Shown here piece by piece: positions 41,341 through 50,225 of a stretch of DNA of 64,000 nt (position 1 is its first letter; the number at the start of each line of letters is the position of its first letter). This stretch comes from Betaproteobacteria bacterium (GTDB lineage: Bacteria; Pseudomonadota; Gammaproteobacteria; Burkholderiales; Usitatibacteraceae). Made by a program: the position numbers and the translations under genes. The DNA lies in NCBI GenBank assembly GCA_016720925.1, contig JADKJR010000001.1, positions 744,001 to 808,000 on the forward strand, written 5' to 3'. Below the pieces are notes generated by a model that was given only the letters and a program-made list of their open reading frames with translations, was not told the origin of the DNA and did no database searches.

Positions 41341-41936
41341 CCCTGGCAAACGGAGCGATCACGATTAGGCCTTTCCTTGCGCGATGGAAACTGCTTGCCG
41401 TCCTGATGATGGCTGCATTCCTGGCCGGTTGCGCGGGCACCGGACCGAATAACACCACCTCGGAGGGCGCGGATGCCAACCTGATGTTGAAGGGGCACGA
41501 TCCCGTTGCCTACTTCACGCTGGGAAAGCACACGCTCGGGAAGGCTGATGTCAAGACCGATCATGACGGTGCGACCTACCGTTTCATGAGCGAAGAAAAT
41601 AAGGCGATGTTTTTGAAGGAACCTGCGAAATACGTTCCGCAATATGGCGGCTTCTGTTCCAACGGAATCGCCTACGGAATTCCCTGGGGCGGCGATCCCG
41701 ACACCTGGAAAATCATCGGCGGGAAGCTCTACATTTTTGGTGGCACAAGCTCGAAGAACTATTTCCTGATGGATGAAAAAGCTAATCTCGCGCTGGCGGA
41801 CCGTTATTGGGCGGATGAAATCAAGGGCCATAACGCGTTTATCCAACGTTACAAACGCCTGGCCCTTCGCGTGCCGCACTACAAGACCGGGAAGGAGCTG
41901 GAAGCGCAATGGCAAAAACAGCAAGCGGCAAAATAA
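41337..41936 (+). CDS. YHS-domain lipoprotein
   Basis: The 199-residue protein carries a lipobox (AAFLAGCAG, Cys near residue 32) and a YHS-like domain (LKGHDPVAYFTLGKHTLGKA, YRFMSEENKAMFLKEPAKYV, PQYGGFCSNGIAYG). YHS domains occur in copper and other metal-handling proteins; this branch of periplasmic YHS lipoproteins is uncharacterized. It overlaps the SRPBCC gene upstream and the AlkD-like gene downstream, suggesting one operon. Confidence 0.87.
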   Translation: MTLANGAITIRPFLARWKLLAVLMMAAFLAGCAGTGPNNTTSEGADANLMLKGHDPVAYFTLGKHTLGKADVKTDHDGATYRFMSEENKAMFLKEPAKYVPQYGGFCSNGIAYGIPWGGDPDTWKIIGGKLYIFGGTSSKNYFLMDEKANLALADRYWADEIKGHNAFIQRYKRLALRVPHYKTGKELEAQWQKQQAAK

Positions 41937-42751
41937 GACAGTCGGCAACAACTACCGCAGCCAAGGCCCGCAAAGATTCTGCCGCACGGGTAACACGCAA
42001 GCCGCGCGCAACGAAACCTGGTGTGGCGTCCGCGATTAATGCGCGTGCCGCGCTTTCAACGCTGCTGTCGCTCGGCAATGCCGGCGCCGCGAAATTTGCC
42101 GCGCGTTTTTTCAAGACCGGCAAGGGGCAATACGGTGAAGGCGATCGATTCCTCGGCATCCGCGTGCCGGTGCTGAGATCCGTCGCGCGCGATTTTCGCG
42201 ATGCCGGTCTGGAAGTCGCGTTGCCGCTACTGAAATCGGGCTGGCACGAGGCGCGCGCGGTCGGATTGATGCTGCTCGTCCAGCTATATCAGCGTGGTGA
42301 CGAAAAGACGCAAAAGCGCATCTACGATCTCTATCTCAAAAGCACCAAGCTCATCAACAACTGGGACCTGGTGGACATGTCGGCCGCCCAAATTGTCGGC
42401 GCGTGGCTCGACGGCAAACCGGCGGAGCGCCAACGCGTGCTGAGCCGGCTCGCCAAATCCAAATCGCTATGGGAACGGCGCATTGCGGTACTCGCGACTT
42501 TCTACTACATCAAGAAAGGCGAATACAGCGAGACCTTGCGCATCGCGCAATTGCTGCTGAAGGACGAAGAGGATTTGATCCAGAAGGCGGTCGGCTGGAT
42601 GCTTCGCGAAGTTGGCAAGCGGATTGGCGAGGACAAGGAGGAATCGTTCCTGAAGCGCTACTACCGCCAGATGCCGCGCACCATGCTGCGGTATGCCATC
42701 GAGCGATTTGCGGAGCCGAAACGGAAGCGGTATTTGATGGGATTGATCTGA
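41909..42751 (+). CDS. DNA alkylation repair enzyme (AlkD-like)
   Basis: The 280-residue protein has a basic, low-complexity N-terminal 45 residues followed by HEAT-like repeats of the AlkC/AlkD superfamily: GEGDRFLGIRVPVLRSVARD, WHEARAVGLMLLVQLYQRGD, INNWDLVDMSAAQIVGAWLD and MPRTMLRYAIERFAEPKRKR. The NNWDLVD motif near residue 152 is diagnostic, with W and D among the catalytic residues that flip and excise N3/N7-alkylpurines. It overlaps the YHS gene by 28 bases in another frame. ATG at 41909. Confidence 0.88.
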   Translation: MAKTASGKIRQSATTTAAKARKDSAARVTRKPRATKPGVASAINARAALSTLLSLGNAGAAKFAARFFKTGKGQYGEGDRFLGIRVPVLRSVARDFRDAGLEVALPLLKSGWHEARAVGLMLLVQLYQRGDEKTQKRIYDLYLKSTKLINNWDLVDMSAAQIVGAWLDGKPAERQRVLSRLAKSKSLWERRIAVLATFYYIKKGEYSETLRIAQLLLKDEEDLIQKAVGWMLREVGKRIGEDKEESFLKRYYRQMPRTMLRYAIERFAEPKRKRYLMGLI

Positions 42752-42807
42752 ACTGCCTTGCCGGAGCGTGCAATAATATTCATTACTCTCATTCTGGTGA
42801 AGATCCT

Positions 42808-43263
42808 GTGAAAACCAAACAATATCTGACCTTCGACGATTGCAAGAAAATCCTCGCCGCGGCCGAGGCGGAAGCCGTGAAAAACAACTTGGCAGTCTGT
42901 ATCGCGATCGTCGATGATGGCGGGCACTTGTTGACCTTTCAGCGGCTAGACGGATGTGCGGCGGCCAGCGTTGCCATTTCCCAGGGCAAAGCGCGCAGTG
43001 CCGCGATTCGCCGGCGGCCGACCAAGAATGATGAAGATATGGTCAACAATGGCCGCACGTCGGCCCTGTCGATGCCGGGCATCACCTTTCTCGAAGGTGG
43101 CGTGCCCATCATCGTTGGTGGCGAAACCATTGGCGCTGTGGGTGTGTCGGGCGTGAAATCGTCCGAGGACGCGCAGATCGCGCAGGCCGGCATCGACGCA
43201 GTCACCGGCCAGACGTTCCAGCATGCGTTGCCCAAGTTGTGCGAGCGGCATGGAGGCCGTTGA
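42808..43263 (+). CDS. GlcG/HbpS family heme-binding protein
   Basis: The 151-residue protein begins KTKQYLTFDDCKKILAAAEA and shows the GlcG/HbpS pattern: AVCIAIVDDGGHLLTFQRLD with the conserved DDGGHL, ISQGKARSAAIRRRPTKNDE, and GGVPIIVGGETIGAVGVSG. Related proteins bind heme or act as accessory subunits in two-component sensing. No signal peptide, so cytoplasmic. GTG at 42808 is the best start. It is followed directly by the zinc-ribbon gene. Confidence 0.86.
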   Translation: MKTKQYLTFDDCKKILAAAEAEAVKNNLAVCIAIVDDGGHLLTFQRLDGCAAASVAISQGKARSAAIRRRPTKNDEDMVNNGRTSALSMPGITFLEGGVPIIVGGETIGAVGVSGVKSSEDAQIAQAGIDAVTGQTFQHALPKLCERHGGR

Positions 43264-43955
43264 CCTTACCACTCATATCGGCACGCCGATCACCATCGAC
43301 GCTTGCTGGCCGTGCCACGTGATCTGGTTCGACCACCTTGAAAGTACGTCGCTGTCGCCAGGTTCGGTGATCGAATTGTTCAAGCGCATTCATGCGGTGC
43401 GCGATGTGTCGCGCAATCTGGTGCGTGCATACGCAATGCCCGACTTGCAACACGGCGTTGCAGAACACCAGCGATATCGCCAAGGGTGGGCGCTTTGCCT
43501 ATTCGCGTTGCGGAAACGGTCACGGCCGCCTGATTGCGTTCACCCAGTTCCTGCGGGAGAAGAATTTTATTCGCAGCCTGCAGCCGCACGAGATCAAGTC
43601 GCTGTCGGTGAAGGTCAAACAGATTCGCTGCTCGAGTTGCGGCGGGTCGATCAATCTTGAAGCTGACAAGGCCTGTGCGCATTGCGGCTCCGCCATTGCG
43701 GTGCTCGATGAAGCCGCGGTGGAAAAGGCCCTGGCAACGCTCCAGCAAAAAGAAACAGATCGGGTGTCCCCGAGTCCGGAACGTATTGCGGCCGCATTGT
43801 TGGCGTCGGAGGAAAGTGCCCGCCGCGCGAGGCACATGCCGTCCAGCGCCGGCTCACAGTACGGCGTGCTGGAGGGTGTCCTGGTTGGCGGCGGACTCAT
43901 CGATCTGGTGCAAATAGGCGTGGGCGCGGCGCTGGCCGCCTGGCTCGATGATTGA
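43223..43955 (+). pseudogene. zf-TFIIB-type zinc-ribbon protein, one frameshift
   Basis: The first frame begins MRCPSCASGMEAVDLTTHIG and WPCHVIWFDHLESTSLSPG, a zf-TFIIB-type ribbon with C-x2-C twice. Near 43395-43425 it shifts; the second frame has CPTCNTALQNTSDIAKG and RCSSCGGSINLEADKACAHC, two more Cys pairs, ending AALAAWLDD with a hydrophobic C-terminal segment. Together they form one protein of about 240 residues. It overlaps the GlcG gene by 41 bases. Function unknown; the fold suggests a protein or metal scaffold. Confidence 0.7.
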
Positions 43956-43970
43956 ATCAACGGAAAACAC

Positions 43971-44705
43971 ATGAATCTTTATTTTGTAACGGGTACAACC
44001 AAGGGTCTCGGCGCCGCGTTGCGCGATGAGTTGATCCGCGACCCCGACAATCTGGTGATCGGCGTGTCCCGAGCACCGGCGTCAAGTATTGCCCCGATCA
44101 ACCTGCACGCGGATTTCACCGATATCGCGTCCATCGGGCCCGCATTCTCGGCTTGCGAGGCGTACCTCAAGGGAAGGAACTTTGATCTCGCGGTGCTGTT
44201 CAACAATGCCGGCGTGGTCGTCCCGGTCGATACGTTTGACCAGCTTGATCCGATGGAGACCGCCGACAATGTGAATATCAACCTGGTCGCGCCGATGGTG
44301 CTGACACGACTGTTCGCCAATGCGACGCGCATGTGCGCAAAGCAAAGGCTGGTGGTGAATATTTCGTCTGGTGCAGCCAAACGCCCGATCGCCGGCTGGT
44401 CCGTCTATTGCGCGTCGAAGGCCGGCCTCGAAATGGCGACGCGGGCAGCGGCGATGGAAGCCGCCAGCAGCGATAGTAGCCTCGCAATCTGTTCCCTTGC
44501 GCCGGGCGTGGTCGATACGCCCATGCAAGCGCAGGTGCGCGGCGCGACCGAGCGCGAGTTTCCCGACGTGGCGCGCTTTCGCGCCATGAAGGCCGACGGC
44601 GTGCTACGGGATGCGGTCGCGGTGGCCCGCGACATGATCAAACTGATCAAGGAGGGTAAATTGACCAACGGTGGAAACTTTGACATCCGGGAGCTCCTCG
44701 CATGA
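43971..44705 (+). CDS. SDR family oxidoreductase (sepiapterin/benzil reductase-like)
   Basis: The 244-residue protein is a classical SDR: TGTTKGLGAAL for NAD(P) near residue 7, LFNNAGV, SS-x-AAKR, and YCASKAGL with catalytic Tyr and Lys, then APGVVDTPM. It resembles sepiapterin reductase or bacterial benzil reductase. ATG at 43971. Its stop overlaps the start of the cysteine-cluster gene (ATGA), so the pair is an operon. Confidence 0.88.
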   Translation: MNLYFVTGTTKGLGAALRDELIRDPDNLVIGVSRAPASSIAPINLHADFTDIASIGPAFSACEAYLKGRNFDLAVLFNNAGVVVPVDTFDQLDPMETADNVNINLVAPMVLTRLFANATRMCAKQRLVVNISSGAAKRPIAGWSVYCASKAGLEMATRAAAMEAASSDSSLAICSLAPGVVDTPMQAQVRGATEREFPDVARFRAMKADGVLRDAVAVARDMIKLIKEGKLTNGGNFDIRELLA

Positions 44706-45274
44706 CCGACGCGATCGCCGCACGCCGGCCACGAAAGCCTTCCGCCAAACTTCACTATTGCGATCTCGCCGCGTGCGAAGGTATTTGCTGCAGTGATGGC
44801 GCGTTTCTGCAGCCGGATGAGGAGAGACTGATCCACCGGCTGGTGAAAAAGTATCCTGCGCATTTCAGCCAGCTTCCCAAGCACTACATCATCGACGGCG
44901 AGTGGGAAGGCAACACCGGACGCAAAACCGAGACCCATCCTTTTCACTACAAGAGCAAGCCAGATCATTTTGCCAATACCCGCTGCTCATTTACCGAAGC
45001 GGATGGTAAGTGCGGACTGCAGACGCTCGCCGTCAAATTGGGCAGGCACAAATGGGCTTACAAACCGATGGGTTGCTGGCTGTTCCCGCTCGGCGCGGAA
45101 AACGGCAAGCTGATCGCGCCGCCGCGTAATCGCCGCGAAGACCCAAACAACCTTGGCAAGCGCTATCCGGGTTTCGCCTCCTTCACGCCATGCGGCAAGA
45201 ATGAGCCCAAAGGCCGTATCTGGTGGATTGCGCTGAAAGAAGAAGTGCAGCACTTCAAGGCAATTGACGATTAG
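44702..45274 (+). CDS. Cysteine-cluster protein (DUF3109/YkgJ-like)
   Basis: The 190-residue protein has cysteines spread in C-x4-C-x3-CC style (HYCDLAACEGICCSDGAFLQ), then CSFTEADGKCGLQTLAVKLG, a C-WLFPLG segment and a final TPCGKNE. Such patterns belong to the YkgJ/DUF3109 group of putative metal or Fe-S binding proteins. Function unknown. It overlaps the SDR gene by four bases. ATG at 44702. Confidence 0.7.
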   Translation: MTDAIAARRPRKPSAKLHYCDLAACEGICCSDGAFLQPDEERLIHRLVKKYPAHFSQLPKHYIIDGEWEGNTGRKTETHPFHYKSKPDHFANTRCSFTEADGKCGLQTLAVKLGRHKWAYKPMGCWLFPLGAENGKLIAPPRNRREDPNNLGKRYPGFASFTPCGKNEPKGRIWWIALKEEVQHFKAIDD

Positions 45275-45376
45275 GTTGTCCACGGACGATGCCCCGGACA
45301 GGCGCGGCGCGTTCGCCCGTGAATGTCGGACGCAAAACTGATAAGTTAGCGTTATGCGCATTTCCTCTTGATCGCC

Positions 45377-47509
45377 ATGCCTTCTTCAATACCGCCTCCG
45401 CCAGGCACGTCCGCGCATTCTGACGCGGTTACAACGTTGACCGCCTCCCTGCAGGCGGCGGAAGGCAAGCTTGCGCGAATCGTCGAGGCGTTCGATCATC
45501 TTGAATCCGGCGTCGTGCTATATGGTCCGGATGACCGGCTGGTATTTTGCAACCGGCGCTTCCGCGAGATCTACTCTGAAGTGGCGGACGTACTGGTGCC
45601 GGGGATGGCGTACGTCGATATTGCGCGGGCCTTTTTCCGGAGCGGATTCGAACACCGTTCGCTGCAGGATGAAGAAGCCTACGTCGCGACCCGCGTTGCC
45701 AAGCACCTCGATCCCGACGAGGGCGACTATGAATGGTTGCTGGGCGACGACACTTGGCTGCTGGTGTCGGATCGCAAGACCGCCGATGGCGGCGTGATCG
45801 GCTTTCGGCTGGATATTACTGCCCGCAAACACGCCGAGCAGAAACTGGCGCAAAGCGAGCAGCGTCTTACCGGTCTGCTGGAAATGTCATCGGATTGGTA
45901 CTGGGAGCAGGATGAGAATTTTCGTTTCAAACACATTTCCGGCGGAATGCTGCGGTCAACCGGGATTGATCCGGCCGAGCGCTACGGAAACCCGCGCTGG
46001 GACATCGACTACGTCGGCATAACCAGGGAGCAGATGGACGAGCACCGGCGGCACGTCGAGGCACACGAGTCGTTCCGCGATTTTCAATACGCCTACACGA
46101 TGCCCGAGGGCAGAATCTGCTGGGTGAGCGTTTCGGGCGATCCGCAGTTTGACGGCGCCGGCAACTTCAAGGGCTATCGGGGCGTGGGCAGTGACATCAC
46201 CGAGAAAAAACGCACCGACGCGCAGATTCGTGAACTGGCGGAATATGATTTTCTGACCGGACTGCCGAACCGCATGCTGCTTGCGTCGAGATTCGAGTTC
46301 GCCACGCGACAGGCGCAGCGGCATGGCGGCGGCCTCGCGCTGCTGTTCATTGATCTCGATCATTTCAAGAATATCAACGATTCGCTCGGCCATCACGTCG
46401 GCGATTTGATCCTGGCGGAAACCGCAAGGCGCCTGGCGGACGCGACCCGCGCGACCGATACCGTCGCTCGCCACGGCGGCGACGAATTCGTGGTGATGCT
46501 GTCCGGCGCGACGGAAGCGGCCGCACTTGCGCGCGTTGCCGAGACCATGGTCGAAACCTTGAGTCAGCCGTATACCATCACCGGACGCGAACTGACCATC
46601 ACGCCCTCGATCGGCATCGCGATCTGGCCGATGGATGGGGAGGATCTGAATACACTCGTGAAGAATGCCGATCTGGCGATGTACCACTCCAAGTCGCAGG
46701 GGCGCAATCAATTCAGTTTCTTTCGCACGGAGATGAACGACCGCGTTACCGAGCGGCTCGCCATCGAGAACGCGCTGCGCCGTGCCCAGCAACGCGACGA
46801 ATTCACGCTGGTCTATCAGCCGATATTCCAACTGCCCGAACGCAAGCTGAACGGCGTGGAAGCATTGCTGCGTTGGAGCAGTGAATCGCTGGGGTCGGTG
46901 CCGCCGTCGCGATTTATTCCGATCGCCGAAGAAACCGGCCTGATTGTCGCTATCGGCGAATGGGTGATCCGCGAGGCGTGCGCGCAACTCCGGCGCTGGC
47001 GCGATGCCGGGCTGGATCATTTTCCGATAACGGTGAACGTATCCGCCGTGCAACTAAAGACTCGGCGCCTGGTCGATATATTGCTGGCGGCAACCGTCCA
47101 ATTTGAATTGATGCCGTCGGACATTGAGATCGAGTTGACCGAAACCGCGCTGATGAATCAGGGCGATAGCGCGCTGGGCACGCTCGATGAAATGGGCAAG
47201 CAGGGGTTTCGCCTGGTCATCGATGACTTCGGCACCGGCTATTCCAATCTCGCCTACCTGAAGCGGTTCGATATTTCCAAGCTGAAGATTGACCGCTCTT
47301 TCGTGCGCGACATCACCACCGATCTCGACGACGCGGCGATCACGCGGGGTATCATTGGACTGGCGAAGAGTCTGGGGCTGCGGGTGGTCGCGGAGGGAGT
47401 CGAATATGACGCGCAACTGGAGCTCCTGATTCAATACGGCTGCGAAGAAGCGCAAGGCTACTTGCTGTCGGAACCGATAGCGCCGCTGTTGTTGCAAGAA
47501 AGATTTTGA
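45377..47509 (+). CDS. PAS-PAS-GGDEF-EAL cyclic-di-GMP enzyme
   Basis: The 710-residue protein holds a PAS domain (FDHLESGVVLYGPDDRLVFC), a second PAS/PAC (GLLEMSSDWYWEQDENFRFK), then GGDEF (ARHGGDEFVVMLSGATEAAA, intact active-site motif) and EAL (GVEALLRWSSESLGSVPPSR) with the catalytic series ETAL, DDFGTGYSNL, KIDRSFV and AEGVE all present. It could both make and break cyclic di-GMP, with the PAS sensors choosing. ATG at 45377, or a TTG at 45368. It stands alone with a short downstream gene. Confidence 0.93.
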   Translation: MPSSIPPPPGTSAHSDAVTTLTASLQAAEGKLARIVEAFDHLESGVVLYGPDDRLVFCNRRFREIYSEVADVLVPGMAYVDIARAFFRSGFEHRSLQDEEAYVATRVAKHLDPDEGDYEWLLGDDTWLLVSDRKTADGGVIGFRLDITARKHAEQKLAQSEQRLTGLLEMSSDWYWEQDENFRFKHISGGMLRSTGIDPAERYGNPRWDIDYVGITREQMDEHRRHVEAHESFRDFQYAYTMPEGRICWVSVSGDPQFDGAGNFKGYRGVGSDITEKKRTDAQIRELAEYDFLTGLPNRMLLASRFEFATRQAQRHGGGLALLFIDLDHFKNINDSLGHHVGDLILAETARRLADATRATDTVARHGGDEFVVMLSGATEAAALARVAETMVETLSQPYTITGRELTITPSIGIAIWPMDGEDLNTLVKNADLAMYHSKSQGRNQFSFFRTEMNDRVTERLAIENALRRAQQRDEFTLVYQPIFQLPERKLNGVEALLRWSSESLGSVPPSRFIPIAEETGLIVAIGEWVIREACAQLRRWRDAGLDHFPITVNVSAVQLKTRRLVDILLAATVQFELMPSDIEIELTETALMNQGDSALGTLDEMGKQGFRLVIDDFGTGYSNLAYLKRFDISKLKIDRSFVRDITTDLDDAAITRGIIGLAKSLGLRVVAEGVEYDAQLELLIQYGCEEAQGYLLSEPIAPLLLQERF

Positions 47510-47534
47510 TGCAGGAAAACCAGGAGTAATCAGA

Positions 47535-47771
47535 GTGCCCACATACAAGTTGCAGGTGCAGGACGACGACGCGCACACCGATGTCTGGCGCGACGTGAAG
47601 AATGAAACCGGTCAGTTGCTGGTGTTCGACAAGGAGCCCGCCGCGCGCGCCAGGCTGGAAGAATTGTTTCCGGTGCTGGTCAAGATGGAGAACTTCGCCG
47701 CCGGGCCCAAACGCACGCGGGTCGTGATCGTGAATCCGTACCAGGACATTGATAAAGAAAAGGAAGACTGA
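47535..47771 (+). CDS. Small protein of unknown function
   Basis: A 78-residue, mostly polar protein: PTYKLQVQDDDAHTDVWRDV, then LLVFDKEPAARARLEELFPV. GTG at 47535 follows CAGGAGTAA. No family recognised; the ending VVIVNPYQDIDKEKED is strongly charged. It directly precedes the aldo/keto reductase gene (2-base gap), probably co-transcribed. Confidence 0.6.
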   Translation: MPTYKLQVQDDDAHTDVWRDVKNETGQLLVFDKEPAARARLEELFPVLVKMENFAAGPKRTRVVIVNPYQDIDKEKED

Positions 47772-47772
47772 C

Positions 47773-48497
47773 GTGGAATACAGAAGACTCGGGCGCGCGG
47801 GATTGAAAGTGTCGGCGCTGTCATTCGGATCGTGGATTACCTACGGCAATCAGGTGGAAGAGAAGGCGGCGACCGAGCTGATGAGCGCGGCGCGCGATCA
47901 TGGCGTGAATTTTTTCGACAACGCCGAGGTGTACGCCGCCGGCAAGTCGGAAGAGCTGATGGGCGCCGCGCTGAAGAAACTCAACTGGGACCGGTTGACC
48001 TACATCGTCTCCAGCAAATTCTTCTGGGGCCTGCCGGCGAAGTTCGGCGACGGCGTCAACGAAAAAACACGCTCAACCGCAAATACCTGATGCAGGCCAT
48101 CGACCATTCATTGAAGCGCTTGCAGCTCGATTTTGTGGACCTGGTTTACTGCCATCGCCCGGACGCCAATACGCCGCTGGAGGAAATCGTTTACGCGATG
48201 CACGACATGATCCTGCAGGGCAAGGCGCTGTACTGGGGCACGTCCGAATGGAGCGCGACCGATATCATGGGTGCGATCGTCGGCAAATTGGCCGGCGTGG
48301 CGAAAGAGCTCAACTGCACCACGGCGCAACTCGCCATTGCGTGGTGCCTGAAAAATCCGCGTGTGTCGAGCGTCATCACCGGCGCCTCGCGTCTCGCGCA
48401 GGTGAGCGAAAACATGAAGGCGCTGGAGATTGCGGTCAGGCTTACGCCCGAGGTGATGACGCGCGTGCAGGAGATCGTTGGCAGCAACTTCGACTGA
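47773..48497 (+). pseudogene. Aldo/keto reductase (Kv-beta-like), frameshifted and internally shortened
   Basis: GTG at 47773 starts EYRRLGRAGLKVSALSFGSW, then FFDNAEVYAAGKSEELMGAA with catalytic Asp and Tyr, VSSKFFWG with Lys and VDLVYCHRPD with His. The frame is lost at a run of six A (48062-48067); one more A restores it (NTLNRKYLMQAIDHSLKRLQ). Later, GTSEWSATDIMGAIVGKLAG joins directly to VAKELNCTTAQLAIAWCLKN: compared with the usual 320-340 residue family, about 90-100 residues carrying the cofactor-binding loops are missing in frame. With both lesions an active enzyme is unlikely. Confidence 0.75.
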
Positions 48498-48518
48498 CGA
48501 GATGAGCGGAGCCGTGCG

Positions 48519-48728
48519 ATGGAAATGAAAAAAGTGAATGTCGCCAATCTGAAAGCCATCGGCTACGACGACAAGCGCCGCGTGCTGGTGGTCGAGCAGT
48601 CCTCGGGCACCTATGAATACGCCAATGTTTCGTCGGAGGTGTGGCGGCGCTTTTCCACGTCGGCGTCGATGGGAAGCTTCTTCAAGGACACGATTGAAGA
48701 GGATTACCAGAAGCGGCGTATCAAGTAG
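48519..48728 (+). CDS. KTSC domain protein
   Basis: The 69-residue protein is a single KTSC domain: VNVANLKAIGYDDKRRVLVV, then SGTYEYANVSSEVWRRFSTS and MGSFFKDTIEEDY. This small domain, named for its conserved Lys-Thr-Ser-Cys-type residues in relatives, is widespread and of unknown function. ATG at 48519. It ends one base before a dispersed repeat. Confidence 0.82.
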   Translation: MEMKKVNVANLKAIGYDDKRRVLVVEQSSGTYEYANVSSEVWRRFSTSASMGSFFKDTIEEDYQKRRIK

Positions 48729-48729
48729 C

Positions 48730-48795
48730 AAACACAAGCACTGGCGCGGTTTTCCGGGACGTTTCGGCTTGGAAGCCCCGCCGGTGCTGGTGTTT
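48730..48795. repeat. Dispersed palindromic repeat, copy 5
   Basis: AAACACAAGCACTGGCGCGG at the left and CCGGTGCTGGTGTTT at the right enclose TTTCCGGGACGTTTCGGC. It starts directly after the KTSC stop codon, like a transcription terminator. Confidence 0.78.
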
Positions 48796-48820
48796 GATGG
48801 TAAACCGCTCCCAGAAAAAC

Positions 48821-48929
48821 CCGTCGTCCCAGCGCAGGCTGGGATCCAGTCCGGTCAATCTCACTTTGAATCGATTTGTATAATCAGACGGTGTAATGGA
48901 CTGGGTCCCAGCCTGCGCTGGGACGACGG
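48821..48929. repeat. MITE-like element with 32-bp terminal inverted repeats
   Basis: CCGTCGTCCCAGCGCAGGCT at 48821 and its continuation to 48852 are the reverse complement of 48898-48929 except for one base. The 45-base centre has no gene. A related single hairpin (GTCGTCCCAGC ... GCTGGGACGAC) lies at 56223-56259. Such elements are common in betaproteobacterial genomes. Confidence 0.7.
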
Positions 48930-48960
48930 TGCTTGATGCACTATTGAACCGGAAACCAGA

Positions 48961-49338
48961 TTACTTCTTGGGCGTGATCGTGGCTTCTTCAATCAGCAAT
49001 GGATAAGAATAGCCGCTCCCAAAATCCTTGTTCAGTGCCACGACGCCAGAAATCGTGACCTCATCGCCGACCTTGGCGGTTTGCTTGCTGGTAATGGTGA
49101 GATCGTTATTCGCGGCGTCTCCCGTGCCATCCTGCAGATGCAGGAAATTGCGACCCATGATGCCGTTGTTGACCTTGACGACCTTGCCTTGCGCGCTAAC
49201 CGTCTTGCCGGCGAGGGCCGCCTTGTTCTGGTTCAGCGCCGCGACGGTTTGTACTTTCGGGTCCGCGGCGGATGCGCTGAATGCCGCCAGTGCAAGTGCG
49301 CCAATCAGGGCGGCGAAAGCGATGGATAGAATCTTCAT
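48961..49338 (-). CDS. Exported OB-fold (nucleic-acid-binding-like) protein
   Basis: The 125-residue protein has a signal peptide (KILSIAFAALIGALALAAFS, cleaved after SASA) and an OB-fold core: AALNQNKAALAGKTVSAQGK, NGIMGRNFLHLQDGTGDAAN, and GDEVTISGVVALNKDFGSG. The HLQDG motif is typical of OB-fold single-domain proteins, often annotated DNA-binding; an exported one may rather bind small ligands or act in cytochrome maturation. ATG at 49338 is chosen for the signal peptide. Confidence 0.82.
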   Translation of the reverse strand: MKILSIAFAALIGALALAAFSASAADPKVQTVAALNQNKAALAGKTVSAQGKVVKVNNGIMGRNFLHLQDGTGDAANNDLTITSKQTAKVGDEVTISGVVALNKDFGSGYSYPLLIEEATITPKK

Positions 49339-49575
49339 GAAAACTCCTGTGAATGGTGAAAGGTCAGTGCGGAAACGTCTGGCGACAGTATATCGTGAGG
49401 TGGCGGCGTCGCTCGGCTGAAACACTGTTTGTCGAGTTTCGTGGCGCGGAAGCAGCGGAGCGTATTCCGGGGCCGCCGATGCGCAATGTTGTTCCAGCTG
49501 ATCCCGTATTACGCTGCGCTGCATGCGGGCTACACTTGGGTATCTCCGCCACCTGGGGCTGTTACTTTCGTGCAA

Positions 49576-49851
49576 TCAGTATTTCGGCCACTCCAGGCAA
49601 CAGGTCGTGGCGCGTTGCGATGTGTATTGGGCGGTCGAAACCGTATCGCCGGTACAGCCCGACACCGTCGCGAACGTCCCAGCCGCGACCGGCGTCGAGG
49701 TCCACGAATTACCCGGGGTGGGAATACCCGCGCGGCATACCGCCGCGCGGCATTGCGCAAGCGTACACACGCCGGCGCGAAAATTATCGAAACAGAACTG
49801 ATCGGCCTGATCCCAGTTCTGCGGCACCGGACTGGAGGCGTAGCACATGGT
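49576..49851 (-). pseudogene. C-terminal Cys-rich domain fragment of a surface protein
   Basis: The frame from about 49851 reads MCYASSPVPQNWDQADQFCF, then DNFRAGVCTLAQCRAAVCRA and ends TTCCLEWPKY. The WDQAD..C..x..VC and final CCLEW pattern recalls the Cys-rich tail of bacterial surface proteins that carry collagen-like or phage-tail repeats. It has no signal peptide and its 5' edge abuts the dispersed repeat at 49863, so the rest of the gene seems lost there. It could have come from a relative of the surface cluster at 53-59 kb. Confidence 0.5.
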
Positions 49852-49862
49852 CGAATATGGCG

Positions 49863-49928
49863 AAACACAAGCACTGGCGCGGGTCAAGGCAGATAAATGG
49901 CTGAAGAGGCTCGCCAGTGCTTGTGTTT
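49863..49928. repeat. Dispersed palindromic repeat, copy 6
   Basis: AAACACAAGCACTGGCGCGG and CGCCAGTGCTTGTGTTT are the arms. The loop is diverged (GTCAAGGCAGATAAATGGC). It lies between the 3' ends of the restriction-modification gene and the Cys-rich fragment. Confidence 0.75.
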
Positions 49929-50159
49929 ATGTTTATGTGCGTATCGCTTTGCGCCGCTTGGGTTTGGCGGACTCACTCGGCAGCAGGCTGGTGTACTGCT
50001 GATACAGTTCGAACAGGAAGGCGACGCGTTCGGCGTCGTTCCTGAAAGTTCGCTTACCGTACGCGGCATCGACGGCGGCGTCGAGTTTCTGGTGCGCTTT
50101 CACCAGCAGCGGCGGCATGGTGAGTGGGTCGTAGAGATCGGCCAGGCTGCTCCCTCGAC

Positions 50160-50225
50160 CGCCAACGATATCGTTTTGGCTCCCTCTCCCCCCGGGAGAG
50201 GGCTGGGGTGAGGGGGCGTTGGTGG
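50160..50225. repeat. GC-rich palindromic repeat inserted in the RM gene, copy a
   Basis: CCCTCTCCCCCCGGGAGAGG followed by GCTGGGGTGAGGGGGCG. It adds a PSPQPSPGGRGSQN-type segment in frame to the methyltransferase. The same family as copy b. Confidence 0.7.

Noticed and set aside
45956..47053. Minus-strand frame over the GGDEF-EAL gene
   Set aside because: Antisense shadow of conserved catalytic motifs.
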